In this document: in pieces, positions 22,653 to 34,715 of the stretch | Position numbering within the stretch: position 1 is the stretch's first letter | Layout of the letters: every line of letters starts with the position of its first letter | Origin: Edolisoma coerulescens | Taxonomy: Eukaryota; Chordata; Aves; Passeriformes; Campephagidae | Assembly (NCBI GenBank): GCA_013397115.1 | Contig: VWZW01007302.1 | Coordinates: forward strand, 8,635-72,634 | Direction: 5' to 3' | DNA: 64,000 bases | Position numbers and translations under genes: made by a program | The notes under the pieces: generated by a model | What the model saw: only the letters and a program-made list of their open reading frames with translations | Told to the model about the DNA's origin: nothing | Databases searched by the model: none

Positions 22653-22982
22653 CTGCAGGGAAGGACAAGATACAGCAAAGAAGAAATTGGTTAGATGAGA
22701 CCTGTATTGCCCACTTAGTCCTATTTTTCTTGTGCCATGAAACTGTTCTTGAGGCACAGAGAAGTTACATCAAGGAAGCCTGTAGAGCAGCTTTCATCTG
22801 TGACCCTCAGATCTTTCCATCACAGTGCTCTCTACTCACAGCTCTTCTCACTTGCTCTCACACAGAGACCCATTACAGCACAGGTCAGAGGGAACAGTGG
22901 AGGGAAGAGTGTGAGTGCTGCCCTCTGGCATGAAAACTTGCTTAGGCTGTCATGTATATCACCTTTTTAACCTTTTGCATAC

Positions 22983-23063
22983 CTGTCTGTATCCAGGGCT
23001 ACCAGGGGCTTTTCATCTGGACTCTGGTCTAGCGATGAGTAGCCCTTATTGGGAACGACGAGC
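22983..23063 (-). CDS. FAM219A: FAM219A exon: central conserved segment
   Basis: An 81-bp exon encoding LVVPNKGYSSLDQSPDEKPL followed by VALDTD. One leading base completes an arginine codon and two trailing bases begin the split serine codon. The acceptor is TATTTCAG and the donor is GACAG followed by GTATGC. From memory, the sequence is identical to human FAM219A, and the phases (1 in, 2 out) join correctly to both neighbouring exons. The SSLDQSPDE motif is another likely phosphosite region; no enzymatic motif is visible. Confidence 0.96.
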
Positions 23064-26000
23064 CTGAAATAATTAAATGTTGTCCATTAACCACACAGTA
23101 AAGCTCAGCACCACACACTGCCTAGGGTAAAGCTATATGTTAGTTGGCTTTCCCCCTTTCACTTCTTTGTAAGCCCTCACTTATTGGTGAAAATGTTTAA
23201 ATTGGTGCAATTCAGAGGGAGTGAGCTGTGTCTCTGGGTAGCCTACAGTAGGGATAAACACAGGGATAAACACTGGGCATGCCTTGGGAACATACTCATC
23301 CCTGAAAGAAAAAAAAATTAGGACACTCTGCACTTCATTCTGGTGAACCTGTTTAGCTAGCATTGCTTGTCGTTACCAGATTGCTCATTTTTGTGTTGCC
23401 TTTTTTTTTCCTAGCAAGGGTACCTGACACTAGCAGTAAGTACATAGGAGAAGGAGTATGTAGGGGAAGGCAGAGGCTCAGGGATCCCACTGTTCTGCTA
23501 TTGGAGATCAGGGATATGATGTGGTCTCTTTCTGAGTCCCTACCCTTGTGAGGCCCCTGGCAACAAAACACTTCAGAGGTCTCAGTCCTAAATTTAGTTA
23601 TATTATTAATATGAGCTGGTGTGCCCAACATAAGAGACCAGTCAGACCAGCACTTTTTAAATTCTATTTTTTTTGTGATGACTTTCAGTTAATCAGAAAT
23701 GTTACAAAGGCTGAGGATGACTCTGCACCTTTAATTGCCTGTGAGAGTTTGTGAAACGGAATGTAGGCTTCAGAACTTCTAGGATAAGGAAAATGTGTTA
23801 ATACAATGGTATCTTGTTCATATCAGAGTTCTTTCATCCAAAAAACTGCAAAACTATTTTGGTTCACATTTAAATTAAGATTAACTAAACCAAGCAAATG
23901 GAATAAAATTCTTTGTTCAGCAGGTAGGAACCATAAGAGTGACAAAAATCTTCTCATTCAATGAGATAACTCAGATTTTCTCCCAAGTGGTCTTTACCAG
24001 CACACCATGATGCACAATGATGCTTCACTAAGAGTTTAAGAAATATAAATCTAAAGATGATAATCCATGTCATCCATGCTCCCAGCTCTCTAACTACCTG
24101 AAATTTTTTTCTGCTTCTGTGCAGAAAATTGCAGCAAGCCATTAATAATTTTAGAAATAAGAAGTCCTGGCAAGCACTGTCAGTGGGCAGGTTCAGGGAG
24201 AGTAAGATATATCAAATCCTATAACAAAAGAGATATACAGGTTCACAATTAGTTATATTTTCTTACTGTGTTCATTGAAACATAAATTAAATAAATTAAT
24301 TTAAAACCTAATGCAGAATTTCCAAAGTGCTGCACCAGGAGACTGGAGAAAATGGGATCTACTTGCAAAATTCAGTAGCCCTTCTCACAGAAGGGGGACA
24401 GTCCTTCTGCTCCTGAGGTATGTAGGCAGGAACTCAAGAAGAAAAGATGTCTGGAACTGAACCTGAGTTTGGCAGCACAAGTTTGCTGATACAGATATCT
24501 GAAATACTGACTCCCATTTTCACTCTCAAATTTTCCAGTCCCTGCTCCATACACACTCACTGACAGTTGTTATTAAATCATCAGTGAACAAAGCACTCTC
24601 AGGGGATTTAGGAGGAGAATGCTGTGGTGATATTCACTTGATGAAAAAAACCCCACTACATCTTCTTCTTGAGAAATGTCTTTTTTCTTAATAATAAAAA
24701 ACTTCAATTTAACTGCAACAGACAAAAATTGTTATAGTGTCTCTGCCCCTGATTTAAGTCTTTCCCTCACATCCTGATTGTCCTTATTTTCACTTCCCAC
24801 TGTCCTTGGAATAAAGTTGGGTAGCAGTGGTAGCTGCTTTCATCCGCAGCTGTTCCAGTATGAGCTTCTGGTCTTTGTGGCTTTTTGCTCACTTGAAGCA
24901 ACACAAGTTGGAACACAAATTCCAAGTTTAGGTCACCCTGAGTGGACTGTAGCATCCAGCTATGTCCAAGTGGTGTGGATGGTGCTGTGGGCTCTGTGCT
25001 CATAGAAGAGTGCAGAATCACCCCTACCTCGTTCACAGTTAATTTATTTTTAGGGAGACTGAGAGTGTTATGGATCCAACTACTCTCACCTGTAAGGCTG
25101 GCTGCACCCTTGTCCCAGAAGAGGACTGAATGGTGAAGGCAACCTTGAACTAGAGGCTGGATGTCAGAAAGCCACAGGGATAATACAGAATAACAGAGGC
25201 CTTGGGGAAGAAGGAGGAGGTGGAGTAGAGACTAGGAGAGGCAAAGCACAAAGGAAAACATATTTGATGACAAGAGCAGAACTGTCAAAAAGGGGAAAAT
25301 GGCTTTAGCTTATTCTCCTGCAGAGACCTGAGGAAGCCAACAGTTCAGACTTAAATCATAACCTGGAAGTTTTGCAGTGTATCCTCCTGGAATATATCCC
25401 ACTATACTGCAACCATTACCCTGTGAAAAGCTGCTTGAACAAGCCTGTGGCATTTCTGCCTTGCTGGTGTTGCCCTGTCTGTAGCAAGACAGACTGAACC
25501 ATTCAGAGGTGCTCAGATGTCCTTAAGTGAAATGAAACTGAGCTGGCTGTTTGAAATCTTTTGTCAATAGGTGTCACTGCTCTGCTCTTTCCATCGGCAG
25601 CTTGGAAACAACAACCCCTCCATGGAAAATTTGCTCATGTTACAGGTAGATACCTCTATTTATCCCATCTTCTCTCCTTTATTATCTTCCTCCACTAATT
25701 TCAGCGTTTCTAAACCTTTCAAGCAGCAAATCTGCTACCACTCCTCTCAGGATACTAGCTTGCAGCCTACTGCCAAAAGAAAACAAGTTTTTCCAGCATG
25801 TACTTGGAAGATAAGGAAGAACAGTGGGCATGGAAAACCAGCTGAGTGCAGTTCCTGAATTTCTTGCTGCCATGAAGGGTCTGGCTCTTTTGTATGGCCT
25901 CAACACCCGAACACAGAGAAGAAGCAATGCAGCATATTCCACCCACATTTCAGGGGCTTACAACTAAAAGTTGACAGGGTCCTGTCAGGATTTATTACTA

Positions 26001-26903
26001 ATATTTTGTGTCTGGGGAATTAGCATGAACAAGAAATCTCATCTCTCAGAGACACTGCATATAGAGAGGCTCTGACCTGCAGCTCCTATTCAACTTATTA
26101 TAGGGTAATCAAGGCAACTTTCCCATTCATCAGTAAATATCCAGCATTCTGCAGATTCTTCTGTCATTTTAACCGAGGTCCTCCACTTTCTAGAGGCATG
26201 CAAAGCATGCAATCCTGTGGGCTCATGGGTTTTCCTCCCTCCTGAACATAGGTAACTAATACGCTGGTGTACTGAAGTTTGCATGGAAAAAAATAAAAAT
26301 AAAAGAAAATATTCAGCTCAGAATGTTTTTGTTTACAGCAGGTTATAGCACTGCCTGATACTGTCATACAGAGCTCTTCCAAAGCATCTCCAGCAAAATG
26401 TGACCGTGCTGTTCCAAGGGTGGAGGAGGTGCATAGCAAGGCACACAGAGATGGATTATTTAAAAACATTCATTTAATCCGTCAGTAGGGGAAGGGGTCA
26501 CCATCAAAAAGGAGCAGTAGAACTTACTGTGACAAAAGCAACGAAGGCAGAGCTAAGCGCTAAAACAGTCTGTGTTTCATGAAGCAGCACTGCTCCTCTC
26601 CCACTGGCAGGATTAGGTGTTACACAAGACTACCCAGACCCTGCAGGATGGCCCTATCAACCCCCTGATTTCAACCAGGCTGCACTGCCACTGGTCCTGG
26701 GCTCAGCTGTCCCTGCATCTTCCCAGGGGCTGGGATGCAACACAGCACAGAGCATTTGGGCCCGCCAGCCCCAGGAAGGGCCATCATTGCTCTTGCAGTG
26801 TGTCTGGCAGTACAAATGGCAACGAACATTGTCCCTGACCACCCCAGTCCCATTAGGGATTGCAGCTCAGAGCACAGCTACCAGCACTTTTCCAGTCCTT
26901 TAC
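23064..26903 (-). other. FAM219A intron between the basic and central exons
   Basis: A 3.84-kb intron with canonical ends (GTAAAG to TTTCAG). It has a short direct duplication (GGGATAAACAC repeated at about 23251-23272). No coding sequence, CR1 fragment or RNA gene was recognised. Confidence 0.9.
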
Positions 26904-27006
26904 CTTGTTCGTGCCATCACATTGTTCTTCTTGGGCTGCTGATTAAGTGGGCTTCCCATGTTGCCATTCTTCAGGGAGCCCTTCCGAGCCAGCTCCCTCT
27001 GCTTCT
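26904..27006 (-). CDS. FAM219A: FAM219A exon: basic segment
   Basis: A 103-bp exon encoding KQRELARKGSLKNGNMGSPL followed by NQQPKKNNVMART. Two bases at the start complete a glutamate codon and two at the end begin an arginine codon. The acceptor is TATGCAG and the donor is ACAAG followed by GTAAAG. The segment is strongly basic; RKGSLK resembles a basophilic-kinase site. From memory of the human protein there are two conservative changes here (GNMGSPL for GSMGSPV). The open frame continues upstream past the acceptor by chance, so the splice site, not the first ATG, defines the exon. Confidence 0.96.
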
Positions 27007-29380
27007 CTGCATAGGAGACAGGAAAGGGAAAAGCAAAATTAGCACAACAGCCTGGCTGGCCACCATAAAGCTGAAGAAACCCAGATTTGACAGTGGCAAA
27101 AAGCACAGCAGAATTAACAGCAACGGACATGAACTTGCTGTCTCTTATGGAGGGACGCCGCAAAGGCCAGATGAGCTGTGTCCCACTTTCTCCAAGGCCC
27201 CCAGGGACTAAAACTAATCTACCTTCACTCACAGCAGCTTGTTGGCAGCAACATACTAAAATTTTGGTCTCCAAGACCCCTAAGGTCTTGTAGCTTCTGG
27301 ATGAAACCCAGCTGAGGCAGACAAAGGGCAGAGACCTTGTCCCTGTCTGCAGCTGGTTGCTGCATGGACCCCAGTACTGTGCTGTACTAATATGGCTCTG
27401 CCTCCAGCAGGGATGGGAACCCAGGGATGCATGTAAATTGATATTAAATTTTCTGATTCAAAGTTCTTCCTTGTTTCTTGTGGAAGATCAGTTGTGTTGA
27501 ATTACCAGCTAGTCACAAAAGTTGAGCTAACTACCCCAATCTCATCCTGCAATGGCAGGCAAGGCTTGTATAGAAATGCTGAGCATGGGGCCAGTAAGGC
27601 AGGAATGAGCACTTAAAAACAAATCCTCCAGAGTGTGAGAAAATGCTGGAAACTATTTTCGTGGCATGCCCGAATAATAGCTATACCAGACTGCTTGCTG
27701 AGGAACCTGAATAGTGAATTTGTTTTGCTTCTGCTTCCCCTACAATGTGCAAATTCTGTTGTTGGTTTGTTTTTTCTTTTACAGATTTTATTTCCCCTTG
27801 GAGAGAAAAGCAGCTTTTCCTACTTGGTGTGGAAAAGCAGCATGCTTCTATCGTGTGCAAGTTCAAGGTGGGCCAACACTTTCCCTTCCTCACAAGTCAC
27901 ACACATCCAAGGCTCCCTTTCTTGAGGGAGAAATAAGCAGCAGAGATGCCTAGAGATTGTGATGATGAGGAACATGGAGAGAAGAATACATACACCTACA
28001 AACCATACCCAGTCTGCTCCTGCTGACAGCAGAGGTGAATAAATGCTCATGGAACCTGGCAGGAAAACGATTGGATTAATAACTCACTCTGGCATGAGCA
28101 ACTAAGAGACTGATTCAGGATCGAAATCAAAACCTTAAATCAGAACAATTCCTCAGTATGGAACTTGCAAATGCATTGGTTACCTCTGTCTCTAGAACAA
28201 AAGGCTGGTATTTTGCAGGCTATGTGAATTTTGCTGTTCAGAGAGAGATAAAGCGAGACTATGGAGGCAAATACTTACAGCACTAAATACAACCCACTTT
28301 CCACTCATCAGAAGCTCCAGCACTAACCACAAATACACAGCACTGAGACAAGCTGCCAATGCTTTAGGATGCCGATGAAATGGTTACAGGTAACTGAACA
28401 CACTGTGAGTGCAGGTGTGATGGCTTGCAGGTAATCATCAGCAACACCAGCAGGGCTGAAACAGCCAGGGGAGCCTTAACCACACCCAGGTTCCTTCTGG
28501 CTTTTCACTAATTTTCCAGACAGAAGCTTCCTTCAAGAAGCAGGATAGAGCAGAGAAGGCTGGGAGGGCATGAAGCAGCCTGTGTGTGCCTTTGACAAGA
28601 CATTGACAATTACTGACACTGGGGGTCTGAAGATCCTGTCTGATCATCAGCAGGATCACTGTGTTGGGTGATGTATTTGGTTTGTGTGCAAATTTTTGGT
28701 AGTGGAGGGTTACACAGGTGGGTTCTGTGAGAAGCTTCTAGAAGTTTCCCTGTGTCTAACAAGCCAAGGCCAGCTGGATCCAAGGTGGACCCACCGCTGG
28801 TCATGGCTGGGCCCATTAGCAACTGTGGTAGAGACTCTGGGATAACACAGGAAAGGGGGGAAAATCTGGCACAACTGCAGCCAGACGAGTGAGGGTGTGT
28901 CAGAAACAGCCCTGCAGACACCCAGGTCAATACAGAAGCAGGAAGAGGAAATGCTCCAGGTGCCAGAACAGATTCCCTGGCAGCCCATGGTGAGGTCCCC
29001 CTGCAGCCCATTGAGTCCATAGGGGAGCAGAGATCCATCTGCAGTCCATGGAGGACCCCATGATAGAGCAGGTGGGTGCCTGAAAGAGGCTGTGACCCTG
29101 TGGGAAGCCCATGTTGTTGTTGTTTTCAGTCCTCTATCCAGCTGAGTGATAGAGAGGCTTTGACTGGCTCCTGGTGTCCAGCCAGGGTCACCACACCTCA
29201 GACAATCTACCTGTCTCCATGCTTGAGTTGAAGCAAAGCAGCAGTTTTCTGTTTCAGTGGAGAACCTGGAGAACACAGACACTGTGCTGTCAGTCTGACT
29301 CGGGGGAATTTGGCTGCACTGGTTCCACTTCAGCTAATCCTGGATGTTGTGTCAGAAGAACACATGGAGCAGCATGTGAG

Positions 29381-29403
29381 TGCGTGTATGTGTGTGTATG
29401 CGA
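29381..29403. repeat. (GT)n-type microsatellite, short
   Basis: GTGCGTGTATGTGTGTGTATG is a short imperfect GT repeat. Confidence 0.7.
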
Positions 29404-30004
29404 GGAGGGGGTCCAGGATCCTTTTGATACCACTATCCTGCTCTGAACAGCATGGGGAACAGCCTTTCGTCTGGATCTGCCAACCGCATCACATCTTGCC
29501 CCTCCATTATGCCCCTGGTCAAGTGTTCACCTTGTCACTTCATCTTTGAGACACTCTGTCCCTTATGACATTAAAATAATTTAAGGGAAGATGCATCTGC
29601 TCAAGGAATAAGCCACTGCTTTCCTGCTAGCCCCACGCTAGCCTGTGCTGCTCACTGACTCCATCTGAGCCATTCAGCATCTGCTCCGAGTGCTGCTTCA
29701 AGATAAGCTCTGCTGGTGACAAGACAACAGCCAAGCAGACCATGGAGCATTCAGTAAGGCAGGGATAACACCTAAGTAGCAAAGGAAATGCATGCTGCAG
29801 GCACAATCAGCACCGTAAGTGGCCCAGCCTTGTGTCCTGCCTGGCAATGGTCTCCTATTACAGTTACTTGCAAAGGTCCTTAATAAGAAGGTGCCCCAGC
29901 ATGCCAAACACTCAGCAAACTGTCCCTGTCCCAGTATCCGTTCATCTGCCTGATCCAGGATGTGTTAGAGGATGGATGGACAGATAACTGCATGCTGACA
30001 AGTG

Positions 30005-30230
30005 ACGCGCACACCCCCCGCAGGGAGCCTCCTTTACAGACAATCATGTCTAAAATGAGAGGGGCTGAATTCTCTCCTGATCATGGGAACACCTACAGCC
30101 CTAATGAATTATTTCAAGCGCTGCTTGAGATGATTTAGTGCAATCTAAAATGGTTACCTGTTAAACTGGCAGGATCTGTCTAGCTGCTTTATGATGAGAG
30201 AAAATAGTAATGGAGCATGGGAAGCAGAAT
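30005..30230. promoter_or_regulatory. Possible conserved intronic regulatory element
   Basis: A stretch in the large FAM219A intron with mixed composition, no repeat character and several factor-like motifs: GACGCGCAC, CTAATGAATTATTTC (homeodomain-type) and TTTATGATGAG. It resembles vertebrate conserved non-coding DNA in texture only; no alignment was possible here. Confidence 0.2.
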
Positions 30231-33200
30231 GGACTTAGCATGAATGTGTCTGACTCGAATGAATCCTTAAAATTACTTCTCTTGTTTCAGCATTTAAACA
30301 AAATCATAACCAGTTTTAGTAACATTTCCCAGGTTTTTTTATAAATGAAATGCTGAACAGTTTATTTGGTGCATGTTGCTGTGCAGGGGTGGCCTTGGGT
30401 TTGCCTACTATCTTCCCCAAACCAGAAATGCCAAAAGTACGCATATGCTCGAGCCTCCTGCAGAACTGCTCCTTTTGTGACATGAGGCAAAGCAGACAAC
30501 CCAGGAATCTGGTGAATATCATGCTGGACTATGCTGAAGAGCTATTTGGAAGATCAGACACCCAAAATCCACATTTTCCATTTGTTCCAAGATAGTGGGT
30601 GAGTCTGGCTATGATCAGACAGTGGTGGGTGGAGAATGGTTTAGGATGCCATTGTCACACTGTCACTGTGCTTGACTACCTACAGCCCCCTCAGCTGAGG
30701 CAGCCTGACTGGCACAAACACTATTTTATGGCAAATGAGGCTGACTTGCTTTCTTTGCACTGTGGGGTGGAACAAGCAGATGCTGACTGCTCCTGTCTCT
30801 TTGCTGAGAGCTGCTGGCTGGACCTCAGTAACTCAACTGCTTGTGAACCTGCCTGACCAGGAGAAGATGGAGCAGTGGGGACCATGGGATTTGCTGCAGT
30901 GGCAACACAAAGAGAAATTAATCCAGTGTGACAGAGTTGTATTTTTTCATTTTCAAGGTTGATGAGATGAGATTTTGGGATGTATTTCTCTCTCTGTCCC
31001 CCACAGTCAGCTAAATTGTTTCTGAGGCTGAGAACTGCAATTCCCAGATGAATCCTAATTTCTCAAGTAAGCTGAGAATTTAAATTACACACTAAATGAA
31101 ATTAATATTTCTGCTCAAATTCTGCTGAATGATGAACAGATTCATGAGCAAATGAAAGGAGAAAGAATGAAGTGCTGTCTACAGCTTCTTCAAGCCCAAG
31201 TCCTGATTTCAGTTCACTCGCATCGCTTAGCTGGGGACATTAACATGAATCTAGCTAACAGTGAAATCTCTACCTTTCACCTCTGACAGAGAGTATTTAT
31301 CAGTGAGGACTGTGTCACTGCTTGGAGAGGATTTTAGGGTAGATACATCAATATGGGCTTTGCCTGCAGGCTGCATGGAAAGGAAGGTGTAAGAAAGCTG
31401 TGTGATAGGGCCATGCTGATCCCAGTGCTCCACAGAGTGTGACCATGTCAGTGGCATTAGTGCAGCTGATGGCTGTGCCTACCTGCATTGAAAAAAAAAG
31501 GCAAAAGAAAAGTGATTTTTACTAAACAGGTGTAGCAGAAACAAAAAGGACCTATCTGTGGCCAGTCCCCTGCTGTGAATACAGGGAATATGGTTTCAAG
31601 CTGATACAGGCATCAGCACTGATTATTCAGGACAGGCCATCTGAATAAGGATTGTTTCACTTGGTTTCAGAAAAGACTGTTCAGATAGCAAGGGTCAGAC
31701 AACTATGTCACCCAACTACCAATCGGGGTGAGATGCAGTATTCTTAGCTGAAGCCTGTTATTTTTCTGATCCAGCCAAACTTGGGGAAAAATAGTGAACT
31801 GTTTTCTAGTTTCTAACTCCAGCTGTATGAACTGGCTAGCTAGAAAAGGTGTATAAATCTGTCTTCCAAGGTCCCCTCTGGACCAGGTTTTAAACATCCA
31901 AATAGCAGCATTTCCATACATTTCCATCTGGCTGCTGCTCTGTGCCTTCGGCAAGGCTGAGAGCTGGCACAGACACCAGTGGGCTGGGAGTGGTTTTAAG
32001 CTCCCTTCAGCTCCCAAGAAGGCCTGATCAAGAACTGGTAAATGACCTAGGGACTACAAAGTTAATGTTTGTGTCTATTGTTCAAGGATGCAGCCCTTAA
32101 CTTCTTGCATTGGAGCTACTACCAGCAGCAGACAGCGCATTGCATGCAGTGCAGCACGTGCAGGGCTCATTCTGAGGTAATCCTCAGCTAGAGCGCTGCC
32201 AGTGCAAGTTACTGAAAGGTTTCTGAGGGCCTGGACGACGTTATTTTGCACTTCTCTTCAGAAAACAGACACCAAAACATCACACTATTCCTTAGCACAG
32301 AGGAGAATGTGTAAAGGACTGCTCCAGTCCCAACCAAAGCTATCATCTACTGACACCACGCGTCTCCAAAAGTGGCTTTATGTTCCCAGCAGCATGTCCT
32401 TGTTTCCTAGCCAGGCTATCCCCAAAGCTCATTTTTCTGACTCTCAAGTGATTATAGGAAGGAATGGCTTCTCTGCTCCTACCCACTATTGGGCTTTGTC
32501 CCAGAGGAGAGCAGGTCATTTCCTGCAATGAAAACCTCATGGCTGTACACTTAAAGGAAAAAAAAAATCCACTATTTTCAACACACATAGCATTTTACCT
32601 CTTCATGGCACGATACAGTAGTGAATCATCTTTGAAAAACAGTAAGTTGTGTTTTACTGCTGGTAGAAACTATTTAACTGGTTTACCTTAGAGCCATGTA
32701 GAGCATCTGTGGCAGCAGGGGAGCACAGAACCAGGATTCCTGCTCCCAGTCCTCCGCTCGAGCTGTCTCTGCAGCCATTTTATTCAGACAGGTTGTGAGT
32801 GCGTAGCAGCAGGCAGCAATTAATCTCTCTTCATCTCTGAACACCTTTCTGTACTGATTTCAAAGGCATCTGTTGTCACAGCTCTCACCTCACAAGGGCA
32901 TTTATTTTGTTCTCATTCAGCATGAGCTTTTTCACTAAATTTTAAAGGATTGAGATTTTTATTCCTAATGGCTACAAAATACTGCTTATAAGGATTTCAT
33001 TTATCACTGTCAAAACTGGAATATATGAACAGCACTGGTGATATTTAAATGTAATTTTTTTTCTATTTTCCACATTTACCTTTAGAAGGGGACTTATTTG
33101 GTATTTTCATTTACTTTTCAAAGAATATTTTTCCTGCCAGCCAGAAGAACAAAGTTAGATATCTGGGAAAACATTTGCATCCTGATAAGCCCAGCTAAAA

Positions 33201-33402
33201 AGTTTCCATTTACAACTGATCTCTACAAAACCTAATCCATAAAACTGAGCTACTCTCTCCTTTAACATATTTTAAAGGGACAAAGAGAATTAATTTACTT
33301 CACCTGGGAAGAACTTCTGCAAATGCCCCTTCATTATTTTTACTCAACTGAACACAGATTTAAGTCAAAGCCATTTGCTTGACCCTGCTAAAGGTGACAG
33401 AC

Positions 33403-33427
33403 AAAAAAAAAAAAAAGAAGAAAAAAA
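33403..33427. repeat. A-rich tract
   Basis: Fourteen A, then GAAG and seven A. A simple A-rich tract in the large FAM219A intron, with no clear element attached. Confidence 0.85.
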
Positions 33428-33856
33428 CCCAAATCAAAAAAGGGAGTCTTTTAAGTGCAATTTAACTCTCTCCATTTAAATAGCTTAATTCATTTAAAAC
33501 ATCACTTATGCTAAAGGCACAATCTACCAGATACACAGAGGTAATATTGCTGCTTACCTCACATTTATTACGAGTTCCGATGTTCTGTGAAGAAGCATTA
33601 AGGTCTCTGGTGCATGTACTAAATGTGATGTGTGTTTAGAAGAGTAACAGTACAAACTTGCTTAGCTGAATGCTCAGAGCCTTTGGTTGCACAGGACGTC
33701 ATCATATAGTGTGTATTTGTGTAAAAAACCACTTGAGTGGAGTCTGGCATAAGTAGGCTTGAACTGATAGACACTTAGTCAAATGCTCTCATGCTAAAGA
33801 TTGGTTTGTGGGAGAGAGCATGTGTTACATTGCCTACATAAACTACAGATTTAAAA

Positions 33857-33886
33857 TAGTAATAAAATAATAAATAATAATGAAAA
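33857..33886. repeat. (AAT)n-type microsatellite, imperfect
   Basis: TAGTAATAAAATAATAAATAATAATG is an interrupted AAT repeat of about 30 bases. Confidence 0.75.
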
Positions 33887-34594
33887 TATTTTTAGTATGT
33901 TGTCACTGGGAAAGCTTTCACTGACTGTCAGATACCCCTGCTTGGAATGACTTGTTGAGTTCCCATCAGTAGGCAAACAAATAAAGTCCTATGTGGTAAT
34001 GCCAAAGACAGCACATGAGCTTAGAAGGGACTCACAGCCTGCTGACTCCAGCATTGTGCTTGGAAAGGACTCTTGGCCTTTTCTTTCGCTGGGACTGGAC
34101 TGCATCTGACAGTCCAAGCCATGTTTCTGGCTTTATTTAGCAGCAAAATATTGTATATTTGATCCATTCTGCTTTATCATGTGCTGCATTTGGTTTCTAC
34201 GAACCTATGCATTTCAATCAAAATTCTGCATTTTCTGTCTAGTAAGATGAAAGCAGATGGAGACAGGCAACTAGGCTGGTTAACACTACTGTTTTCTTCC
34301 CTGGAAAAGGTAAAGAAAGAGTGTTACTAGTGAGCAGAGTATTTGGAGGGCATGTCACCCCCCAATTACTCTGTTCCCCAGAAGAGGACTTTCAGGCATT
34401 GTTTCCCTAGATGAATTGCCTGTTTACTATGAAACCCTACAGGAGAACAGGATATGTACAGCTCAGAGTGCCTCTTCCTGCTATTCAATCCATGAGCCCC
34501 AGTCCTGGGTACCTGGCTCAGCTGGAGAGCTGTCCCACACAGCAAACCTGCTCCCCTAACAGGATTACTGACCTGATCCCTCCCTCAGCAGGGC

Positions 34595-34715
34595 TGCCAC
34601 AGTCTGGAAATTTGACACACGGCCTCAGAGCTCAATTAGTTATTTAGTAAGTCTATGATTAACCAATGCGCTGATTAGGCTTTCATTAATTAGGTTGGCA
34701 AGAATTCTGTTTCAG
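34595..34715. promoter_or_regulatory. Homeodomain-site cluster, possible enhancer
   Basis: Within about 80 bases there are CAATTAGTTATTTAG, TGATTAACCAATGC, CTGATTAGGC and CATTAATTAGG: at least four TAAT/ATTA cores plus a CCAAT box. Such density is common in developmental enhancers and CNEs. Function is inferred from motifs alone. Confidence 0.22.
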
